From Pieris napi (lineage: Eukaryota; Arthropoda; Insecta; Lepidoptera; Pieridae): DNA of 64,000 nt. Position 1 is the first letter of the stretch. Each line of letters begins with the position of its first letter. Where the stretch lies: the NCBI RefSeq assembly GCF_905475465.1, contig NC_062252.1, positions 6,882,001 through 6,946,000 of the forward strand, written 5' to 3'. A program made the translations under genes and the position numbers. The notes below the pieces were generated by a model. It was not told where the DNA came from, did no database searches, and worked only from the letters and a program-made list of their open reading frames with translations. Shown one piece after another: positions 55,460 to 64,000 of the stretch.

Positions 55460-55965
55460 TCTACATTGTTTTTCAAGTCTATTATCTACGTAATTATCAC
55501 ACATTAAATTATACTTTATTGGTCCAATCACTATTGTTGTTAATTATGATCCTAACTCAAAGTCAAGCCAATGTTATCCCTTGGTCACGCATATTATGAA
55601 TTACGATATAATTTAAACTCTAAACAAGTAATTTCACGGTACCAATGAAGTCCATTTTATTTTAACAATGTTTACATATTCTGTTTAGAAAAGCGCCCAA
55701 CCATATAAAATCAAGCTAAATACACTTGATTTTCTACTTTATCAATAATTAAAGCGCGCGTCTTTGAGAGGATTTAGGAAGCTCAACATGGCGCCCGGGA
55801 TTAACTACACTTCTAGTGTACACGAGGTGATTAGCATCTCTTTAAACTTGAGGGGTTCGTGGTTTATATGCTCGTGATGCATAACGTATCGGCTCTAATC
55901 CGTCATTCTCGCTCGTTCTAATCGGAGATAAAAACCATTAGATTTTTTAAAGTTAGAATTTTTCT
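55460..55965. other. No gene recognised; short GC-richer block
   Basis: 55750-55920 is GC-richer (AAAGCGCGCGTCTTTG, ATGGCGCCCGGGATTA) without ORF or splice context. Confidence 0.35.
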
Positions 55966-55971
55966 CCGTAT

Positions 55972-56218
55972 CTGCCCTGCGATTCTGTAACTCACTTTTC
56001 GAACTCACACAGCGGTTTTCGCATCGGCGGTCGCTCTCAAATCAGTCGTGAAGAAGTCAATTTATGATTTGGCATTCTGAAAAGGTGGGAGCTTGTAGTT
56101 TATTGTTTATCAGGATGCCAAATCATAAAATGACTGCTTCACGACTGATTTCAGAGCGACCGCCGATGCGAAAACCGCTGTGTGAGTTCGAAAAGTGAGT
56201 TACAGAATCGCAAGGCAG
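55972..56218. mobile_element. Complete fold-back MITE with ~105-bp arms
   Basis: Both arms, read inward, run CTGCCCTGCGATTCTGTAAC (one mismatch in the right arm), CTCACTTTTCGAACTCACAC, AGCGGTTTTCGCATCGGCGG, TCGCTCTCAAATCAGTCGTG and on through TTATGATTTGGCATTCTGA, with only a few mismatches. The loop is about 30 bp. A convincing target duplication is not obvious, so the superfamily is open. A single arm lies at 25072. Confidence 0.9.
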
Positions 56219-56224
56219 GAACTT

Positions 56225-56355
56225 ATCTGGCTTCTCTCACAAACACCGTTATCTTAATGTAAGTGACCAAAAAATTGCCTCTTAGCGCTGCTCTCTGGGT
56301 CTCTTAGAACACCAAGATTGACCCTGAATCCCTTCAAAGTCTCTCGAACGATGTA
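56225..56355. other. No gene recognised
   Basis: Short spacer between MITE and family A fragment; it may include decayed LINE coding sequence. Confidence 0.35.
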
Positions 56356-56357
56356 TG

Positions 56358-56572
56358 TATTTTTCCGCGCACCATGTGGAACCAGCTGCCCACTGAAGTA
56401 TTTTCGAACCTATTCGACTTAGGGTCCTTCAAGGTAAGAGCGTACCAATTCATGAAAGGCCGGCAACGCACTTGCGAGCCTTCTGGCAGTGTCCATGGGC
56501 GGCGGTGTCACTTAACATCAGGTGAGCCTTCTGCCCGTTTGTCTCCTATTACTTAAAAAAAAATGTTTTTAT
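56358..56572 (+). repeat. LINE 3' fragment, family A, good copy
   Basis: An open frame reads MWNQLPTEVFSNLFDLGSFK, VRAYQFMKGRQRTCEPSGSV, HGRRCHLTSGEPSARLSPI. This shows best that family A is the C-terminus of a LINE ORF2 plus 3' UTR. Ends in an A run. Confidence 0.87.
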
Positions 56573-56574
56573 TT

Positions 56575-57210
56575 TAACGTACATTACCACACGTCACTAC
56601 AATGATTTCGAAGAATCGAGAACGCTATTACATAGAGTGCACTTTAAAATTCGTTGTCACGTCTGGCGTCTTGACATGTACGAGTGCAGGCTCTTTCCTG
56701 AAAATACAATGCGTGATACTTCGATTTTCTTTCAATGTATGAATGGTTTACAGTGTAGTAATTACCTTAATTTTTAATTAATTAACATTCTTTTATACAT
56801 TTTGCTATTAGTTTAATTTGTGTTTTACCAGGCCATTGTGGCCCAAAATAAAACGAATGTGGAGTAATTTATGACTTTTCTACTGCTTAAATAATCATAT
56901 TTTTTATTAATTCTCTATAAATTATAAGACTTTATCTATTATCTATCTGCAATTTCCCCGTACTAGACTATCTAAAGTTAGCAACTATTTTTTGGGAAAA
57001 GGTATACTCTTCTTTAATAAAATCCCAGGGGCTCTTTTATCTCTGCCTTTTAATTAATTTAAGAAATGTATTAAAGAAAAGCTGTGTAAAAATGTTTAGG
57101 TACTATAAAGCTAACGATTATCTAGTTGATAAAAGGGACTAGTGCTAGAGAGGTGGTCTAATTAATTTGCGATATTTGTTGTAAAATAAGTGTTGTTTGA
57201 TGATTTGCTA
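56575..57210. other. No gene recognised
   Basis: AT-rich spacer. Confidence 0.45.
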
Positions 57211-57212
57211 TT

Positions 57213-57388
57213 TTAAAAGAGTACCGAGAGTTTTTTACGCCGGCTTTTCCTCTCGGCCTACACCCTCTGTCTTCTTTGCCGATGAGTAGGGATGCCTGCA
57301 GTTTCAAATTTAATGACATGCATAAGATAAGTGATACCTGTATCTTATGTTCCATAAAAACATATTTTATTTTTATTTTATTAAAATT
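57213..57388 (+). repeat. Retroposon 3' tail, 'TTTTACGCCGGCTTT' type, copy 2
   Basis: ACCGAGAGTTTTTTACGCCG, CTCTCGGCCTACACCCTCTG, TTTGCCGATGAGTAGGGATG and TTTTATTTTTATTTTATTAA. About 90 percent like the copy at 42445 by eye. Confidence 0.78.
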
Positions 57389-57389
57389 A

Positions 57390-58108
57390 CTTGTAATTTT
57401 TGACATATAAAAAACTATTTTTCATTACGTAGGTATTCTGCATATTTTATAGCATTAAATTTGTTTAACTATATAAATATGTAAAACAGCCCTGACATTT
57501 ATATCATGGTAACGTATATATCAATAATAAAGGTGTATGTATTTTAAATTATTGTAAATAAAATAGAATATTTCTATCCATTTAAAATTACCTACATTTA
57601 ATTTGTTTAACGATCTTCTTGAATGTGTGTGAAGTATCAGAAATAGTATTTCTTTGTTGAAAATAATAACGGTAACAAACGGCTTCCTTTTGAGTTAATT
57701 TTACAAAATATGCATCATCACCACACTATTATTACTCAGTGTCAGTGTACAACATATTTAAGTAACGACGAAGATGCTTCTATTTGTCATTTCACCCGCA
57801 TCTTATATTTTAATGTAATACAATCATACATGATGATTTTTAGATTTGTCAATGTTACCTTACCGCCCTTCTATCATGGTTTTTAATGTGAGTTTAAACC
57901 AGATGTTTGCAGCTTTATGTACAAAAAAAAAATGGACTCAAATTATCTGGCTTATCGCAATATTTTACAAAGTAAATTTTGATGTACAGTTTAATTGGTA
58001 CCTATAACCTCTCTTTTCAATGACTCTCTATTAGTCTATCCCTAATGCACATTGTATTTACTAGATTGTTTTAACTATGATATCTTTTTAATTATTACAG
58101 TAAAACAA
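57390..58108. other. No gene recognised
   Basis: AT-rich spacer. Confidence 0.45.
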
Positions 58109-58111
58109 TAA

Positions 58112-58562
58112 AGGTTTTTTTATAGAACAAACAGGGGGCAAACAGGCTCGCCTGATGTTAAGTGATACTGTCGCCCATCGACACTCTCATTTCCAGAAGG
58201 TTCACGAGTGCCGGCCTTCAAAAAATTTGATGTCTGGAAGGATCCTAAGTCAAATTGATTCGGAAATACATCAGTGGGCAGCTGGTTCCACACAGCAAAT
58301 AACCCAAAAAAACGCTCACTTATTGAAAGACGGACGGCGAGGTGTTACGGCTGGAATTTCGTATTCTGCTTCGACGTTCGATGATGAAACTCATCTGTTA
58401 AATGCGGTAGAAGATTCAGAGAGACCCCACATCTCTACGCAACGTATAAATCCGCTCAGAAAGGGTATGGTCGTCGACGATTCTAACCGCTCTTCGTTGA
58501 ATACGTTCAAGTGTCCAGCTTCTTCAGCTGGTACCTACTGGGGAGCTCCCGGCCAAAATTGA
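58112..58562 (-). repeat. LINE 3' fragment, family A, longest copy
   Basis: From the low end: T run, ACAGGGGGCAAACAGGCTCG, CCTGATGTTAAGTGATAC (3' UTR), then CACTGATGTATTTCC-type coding sequence (VWNQLPTDVFPNQFDL on the minus strand). About 230 bp of frame-broken reverse transcriptase C-terminal coding sequence extend to 58560. The plus-strand ORF 58155-58562 is its shadow. Confidence 0.75.
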
Positions 58563-58569
58563 CAACAGA

Positions 58570-59098
58570 ATTTAGTAGTTTTATGTCAATTTATGTGCAT
58601 ATAATATAAACATACAAAATTAATCGACTGTTATTCGTTGCTGAATATATACTACAAACAGTTCAGTTGACCATTACAATAACCAAAGCTCTAAGGGTAA
58701 ACTTCATTTACGCGTCTAAGCGCTAAGTATGAGCATGTTAAAAACGTATGGGAATAAAAAAATCTAATTCACCCACAAGTTTATTAACAATGTATTATAA
58801 TATTACTCATAATCTTTAATACTTAAGATTCGCATCCAAGTGTGCTATAAAATATTAATTCGCAAGATATCAGTTTTGCTCAGCTGCCAGGATAGTAAGG
58901 GGATCTTGTGTAATGGCAACCTCGTTTCAGCAGTAAACTTATAGGAACATTGACCTAGAGAAGGTCAGATCTCCAATCTTTATAAAATATACGACCCAAG
59001 AGGCCAAGTTTTCGTGAAACTTGCGTCATACGAAACTGACCAGTGACTTAGTAATTTCTATTTTATTTACTTTTAAAAATCAAATATAATATATTGAT
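58570..59098. other. No gene recognised
   Basis: AT-rich spacer. Confidence 0.45.
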
Positions 59099-59100
59099 TA

Positions 59101-59388
59101 CTAGCTGGCCTGGCAAACATCGTACCGCCTAACAGTCTATTCTTTATTTTTGTTTAAATACTTATTCTGCTATTCGGGACACCGGTCTAGCTAGTAAGAT
59201 AAAAAAAGAAAGTAGATAAGACAACAAATACATAATGTCAAAAATAAAAATTTACCTTCCCGGAACCCCTCCACTAACACTTGAACTCTATGATATGGTA
59301 TTAAAGTTCAAATTGAGTTTTAAGTATTATTACGAATATTTTGTATGGGAATATAGAAAAGTTGTTTTTAGACGTTTTCACTCATTTT
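59101..59388 (-). mobile_element. Helitron-like element, family H5, copy 2, cut by a SINE
   Basis: The plus strand starts CTAGCTGGCCTGGCAAACAT (the complement of a GTTTGCCAGGCCAGCTAG 3' end) after an A. It then matches 29871-30130 closely (TTACCTTCCCGGAACCCCTC). The match stops at a T run where SINE SB begins. Confidence 0.75.
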
Positions 59389-59642
59389 TTTTTTTAAGAC
59401 AATTCACACCAATTGACCTAGTCCCATGCTAAGCTGGTGAAGCTTGTGTTATGGGTACTAGGCAACGGATATACATATATATTATTATAGATAGATAGAT
59501 ATAAATACATATTTAAACACCCAAGACCTAAGCACAACACCAAATGCTCATCACATCGATGTTCGTCTCAGCCGGGGATCGAACCCGGGACCCATGGATT
59601 CGCAGTCAGGGGTACTAACCACTTGACAACCAATGAGTCGTC
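59388..59642 (-). mobile_element. tRNA-derived SINE, family SB, copy 3
   Basis: Minus-strand copy: head GACTCATTGGTTGTCAAGTG, GTTAGTACCCCTGACTGCGA, CGGGTTCGATCCCCGGCTGA, tail in AAAAAAAA at 59390. Inserted into the H5 Helitron-like copy. Confidence 0.85.
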
Positions 59643-59644
59643 GA

Positions 59645-60325
59645 AATCGACATTTAAATGAAATCTTTCCGTATGTATGTATCTAGCCAGGATTTCAGAT
59701 TGCAAATTGACACAATAGGTCCTTACGTCACCACTCAAATTAATTATTCGCCAACCTAAGAATAACTGTTGATCAATACAAATTCCACGTGAAAGCCTGC
59801 GCACGTCCTATTGTAAGCTAAAATTAACCTAGATCGATAAGGATTATTCCCAACATTGCACCGGCATTGCAGACATTTTATAAATAGCACAGATTTTATG
59901 GCTGCTCTATCCAACGTGTTGACTCTGGGCGTAACATAGCTGGATTAATGTCACATTAAACTGCAGCACAGTAAGGTAGCACTGATATTCCAATTTAAAA
60001 ATGCTTTGGTTTTTTGTTTTTAAATGATAAACAAGTGATATTCTACTCACAGGTAATTAACTTTATTGCAAGGTCTTTATTGCAACAGATGTATAAATAG
60101 TCTATGCTTTAAATCTCGTTTATCCCTTTTTTGTATAGATATATTAAATATTGTATTGTAATATTGTTTCGTAATAAAAGATTAATAATTCTTTATATAG
60201 ACGAAAAAATACGCTTATGAAATTTGAGAAATGTTTTCATAGATATTCACATTCCCTATACATCTATTAATACGTTATGCAAAATTAGGATCAAACCGTA
60301 AAATCAGGGTTGCCGATTTCGCGTT
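59645..60325. other. No gene recognised
   Basis: AT-rich spacer. The ORF 59568-59804 on the minus strand is mainly SINE shadow. Confidence 0.45.
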
Positions 60326-60329
60326 TTAG

Positions 60330-60542
60330 TAATATGTTGCTTAGGGGTTTGTTCATCCCTCGCCTGAAAGCCGCCTACACTATTCATAGTCGACGTAGTT
60401 GTCCGGGGCCAACTAGTTCCTTCTCGGTATTCGGGAAAGTCGGACGTCCCAACGTGCCCGTTTTACCGCCAAATTCGTGTCGTGTTTCGTGATTTTTGTG
60501 TAGTGCAAGACTTGTGTTTATTGGATATACGGAAATAATATT
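60330..60542 (+). promoter_or_regulatory. Candidate promoter and non-coding first exon
   Basis: A GC- and CpG-richer block (CCTCGCCTGAAAGCCGCC, GTTGTCCGGGGCC, GGAAAGTCGGACGTCCC) passes into a sequence very like insect 5' UTRs (CGTGTCGTGTTTCGTGATTT, TTGTGTAGTGCAAGAC). It ends at a consensus splice donor, AATATT then GTAAGT at 60543-60548. A short frame at 60310-60492 is probably incidental. The call is inferred from composition and donor. Confidence 0.38.
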
Positions 60543-60549
60543 GTAAGTA

Positions 60550-62130
60550 TTTTATTAAATTAAAGATTATTTTACTATAATTACACATGTATTGTCTATT
60601 GGAAAATTGGTATTACAACTTACCTATACAAATTTATTTTTACTTATAATACGAGTTCTGTCAGGTAATTTAATTCTACATACAATAACAATACCATGTT
60701 CAAACTTTATGTACTTTTATAAAATAAGGATTTCCTATTTATCGTCGCAAGTAACAAATATTTTTTTAAATATATTTTATGTGACTTTTCAGCGCTCTCT
60801 GTTATTGATGTATTATTTATTTAATAAATCAACTATACCTATATATTACGTACGGTTAGGAAGATAATTTAAGTTTAATTCATTCGAGTGTTTTAAATGG
60901 AGCATTTATAAAACGTTAATATTATTTTAAGTTCTAGGCACTGTTAGCCAGGTATATTTGTGTATAATCTGTACATATAATAAAACCATAGACACTGCGT
61001 TTAAACTTAAATAAAATATGTTTTGATAATAATTGTGGGCGATATGAATAGAATAATAGAAATACCAAAAAAGGTTATTTTTATCTGGTATATGTACACA
61101 TTTATGTCATGATGATCGACTCCAAATTTATGCTTTACATACGTCAAAGAAAATGTTATCGAATTTTAAAAATAATTATCTGTATGCGTTGTAATAAACT
61201 TAAAGACACGCATTTTTTTACATTACATTACATTTACATTACAGGCGACATTTCAACTCGTCAATAGTATGATTAAAAAGTTTTTACTTTGTGCATGTGT
61301 GACACATTATAAAGTCAACAAACAAGGAACCAACAGAAAAATTGTTAAGCGTTAAGAACACAGATATCTGTTATCTTTCATTATCTGTATTTGTTATCAC
61401 TTACATGCTACAAGACAAGGGATTTAAGTACTCTTCTCCATTTATACTTTTCTTATAGTCCGGAAACAGACTTTCTCACCTAAATATCAGATTACAATCA
61501 TATAATGAGATTTTGAGATATCGATACGAGAATTTAATCCCTTCTTTTTTTGTTCACGTATTAATACGTAAATTTCTGCGTATGTTTCATACAACGTTTA
61601 AAAGGAATTTATTAAAATAATAATAATTTAATTATAATATCCATATGTAGTTTTAGTTAGAGTTAACGATTCGTCCTTATTTGCTATGTTAGTCCATTAG
61701 TAAACAAAACAAACATTCAAAAAAATTCTTAAATTTACAAACACCTATTAGGTACAACTAATGACTATTTTTATGTATGATTAAGTTACTAACGTCCAGT
61801 TCTTAAAATGTAGATTATTAATCAAAAGGTTTTAGCAGTTTTTTATGGCTGGCAAATATGATGACAATTACGACTGGTTTGTATTACAGTAACTATGGAA
61901 TGATTCAATGTTGAAAAATTTAATAGATATACACTATTTAACCGACTGACAAGAGTAAAGATATTGCCATCTGTTATATATCTTTTATTTCTTTATTGCC
62001 ATCTGTTATTATATTATTAACATTATAGGTTGTTAGTTAATAATAGCAATATTTTAATAGACAATAGAATTGTCAACTTGATGCGACTTTCGCTGGCCAC
62101 TCGAAATTGAAAAGCACTCGAAATATAGTT
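60550..62130. other. No gene recognised
   Basis: AT-rich; if the exon at 60330-60542 is real, this is the start of its intron. The ORF at 60592-60867 is low-complexity and hydrophobic. Confidence 0.45.
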
Positions 62131-62134
62131 AATA

Positions 62135-62392
62135 AAAAATCAGTGGCGCTACAGGTGATCAGCCTCAGTAGGTGATCAGCCTCCTATGCCTGACACACGC
62201 CGTTGTCCTTTTGGGTCTACCGTCTAAGACATGTCGGTTTCCTCACGATGTTTTGCTTCACCGTTCAAGCAAATGCTAAATGCGCACATAGAAAGAAAGT
62301 CCATTGTTGCACAGCCGGGGATCGAACCTACGGCCTTAGGGATGAGAGTCGCACTGTGAAGCCACAAGGCCAACACTGCTCAAATATAGTTA
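62135..62392 (-). mobile_element. tRNA-derived SINE, family SA, good copy
   Basis: From the low end: CAGTGGCGCTACAG, ATGCCTGACACACGCCGTTG, GACATGTCGGTTTCCTCACG, AATGCTAAATGCGCACATAG, GCCGGGGATCGAACCTACGG (B box complement), CAAGGCCAACACTGCTCAA. A short duplicated GTAGGTGATCAGCCTC lies near its tail. Confidence 0.8.
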
Positions 62393-62394
62393 AT

Positions 62395-64000
62395 AATGTA
62401 ATAAATTCGCGCGTGAAGAAGTTTTATTTAAAAGTAAGTTATTTTAAATGTAAATAATATTTAATACACTTCGTTTTAAAAATATGAGTAAATTTTATAC
62501 AAGGTTCTATATAACCAAAGCCTCGTTTGAGAAGTTTGAGTGTACCATTGTGAAAACAAGTGAAGGGATGTCAGAATGTACTTAACAGCATAAAATCATT
62601 TTTCGAAGACATTTTGCAAAGCTCTCAAGCTTTGAAAAAGTAAAATACGACTTCCGGTTGCGCGGACCTCTTATCATTGGGGAGAGAACGATGAATTAGC
62701 AAAATCTTTCAGTGTACGGATTTCAAATGGAGATTTTAAGTATTTACTTTTCAAGCCTATATCTGATAATATAGTAGTTCATATATTAATAAACTGTATA
62801 TTCTCGTGTAACTTAACTAAAACTTGGCGTCGTTTTTTTTCCTGTTGGCCTGCACGGTTTGTGCGTCAGCCATGTAAAAAAGTTAGGAAGTGCGTTATTA
62901 GATTTATTTTATTGGAAGAGAAATTGGAGCGGAATTTGGAAAAGGATCAGATAATATTTATTATACGTATACAATATACATATAAGTACCTACAAAAATG
63001 GTTATAATTTTATTTTGTTATGTAAAATAAAACTGGCTAAAATTCCATATACATCATGAAATTCCATATCAATCATTTATATTAGGTAGATAAAAGGACA
63101 GAAATTGAAGTAAACTTGGCGTCGTTTAAAAATGTTTAATTAATTTATTACTTATAAAATGTCAATCAATTAAAAAACTATAAAATCACTTTAAATTCTA
63201 GGGTTAACAGTATTTTACATAGTATAATATACTAGTAGTAGACATCTATCAAACCAAAACAATTATTGTTTCGACAAAAATCGAACCAAGAATATATAAA
63301 ACGAAAGTTGCTTTAACGACTAATCTACGAAGCAATGTTTTACTTTATATTGTTTTTATAATACAATATTCAACTATATAGTAAATCCTCCTATACCAAA
63401 TTTAGTCTGTAGTTATGCATCTACTCTAACGGATTAAAGTCATTTTCATATATTTTATGCAGTAATTCCCTATTTTAGTTGGATGTTTTGTTATCAAGAA
63501 ATCTGGTAATAACATTATACTGGCAATACAAAGCTTGTAGACCATTGTTTATGTTTATTTTATGGGTATATTTATATGTTACATGTGGCAACATTATCGT
63601 TAATATGGTGTCGTGTTATCATTCTGTTTTATAAGTGTAGATTGAAGAAATTTATTAACAACATCTACAACTAAATATATTTAAATGGTATTAAGCCGAT
63701 TCATATTTCACAAGCTAACAGCACTAAAACTATATTCAAATAATAAATATTTTTTTTACCATTACATATAATGGTATTAATTATTATACATATTCATTTT
63801 ATGATCGGTGCTTCTTAGGTTCAATATATGTCTGATTAGTTAATTCAGGAAACATAGGGCAGTGAAGGGACTTATTTTATTTCCGTGAGTCTTTATGTTA
63901 ATTAATTTAATATTTGCTAAATACGGTTTGTATGTAAGTAAACCTTAATTAACTACAGTGACGACAAATTAAATATGTATACCTTATATGTATACAAAAA
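62395..64000. other. No gene recognised
   Basis: AT-rich to the window end. AACTTGGCGTCGTTT occurs at about 62822 and again at 63113; no other structure is evident. Confidence 0.45.

Noticed and set aside
58155..58562. 135-codon plus-strand ORF
   Set aside because: It is the antisense shadow of a family A LINE fragment on the minus strand, where VWNQLPTDVF-type coding is visible.

Overview
This window is an AT-rich stretch of eukaryotic nuclear DNA, most likely from a moth or butterfly (Lepidoptera). The evidence is the repeat content: an RTE-like LINE, many 5'-truncated LINE tails, two tRNA-derived SINE families, several Helitron-like families with TC...CTAG ends, a mariner, a piggyBac relative, a hAT insertion and fold-back MITEs. 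I see no bacterial-style gene organisation and no complete host gene. The window reads as intergenic or intronic DNA dense in mobile elements. The species cannot be named from the sequence alone.

Layout. Positions 1-3127 hold the best preserved element, a minus-strand LINE that runs off the left edge. It has a coiled-coil ORF1 and an uninterrupted endonuclease-reverse transcriptase frame of at least 777 codons. ORF2 follows ORF1 in the same frame after one TAA, with no ATG until deep inside the endonuclease. The most unusual locus is 7652-10715, a three-layer nest. A tRNA-SINE is split by a hAT element with an exact 8-bp target duplication. The hAT encloses another element whose ends carry a GAAGTGAAACTTC motif. 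Inside that sits the last exon of the cytochrome b-c1 complex subunit 7 gene (QCR7/UQCRB), whose splice acceptor and first 25 codons are repeated five times at a 102-bp period. Two further loci (47.8-48.1 kb and 52.4-52.8 kb) share the same terminal motif and also carry short terminal-exon-like cassettes.

Further right are Helitron-like copies at 11.2-11.8, 18.3-18.7, 20.6-21.6, 29.9-30.3, 32.2-32.5, 39.2-39.6, 42.2, 43.3-43.7, 46.2-47.0 and 59.1 kb. There is a decayed piggyBac-like element (16.7-18.0 kb), a full-length but inactivated mariner (43.7-45.0 kb), a fold-back MITE with arms of about 105 bp (56.0 kb), and 40 perfect AATAT units (36.4 kb). About ten fragments of one LINE 3' end are scattered throughout.

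Possible host signals are weak. GC-richer islands at 40.9-41.1 kb and 60.3-60.5 kb look like non-coding first exons on the plus strand, each ending in a splice donor; an island with a TATA-like box lies at 12.1-12.4 kb; and a 41.5-41.7 kb minus-strand ORF ends in GTAAGT. All are inferences. Most of the remaining sequence shows no gene I can support.
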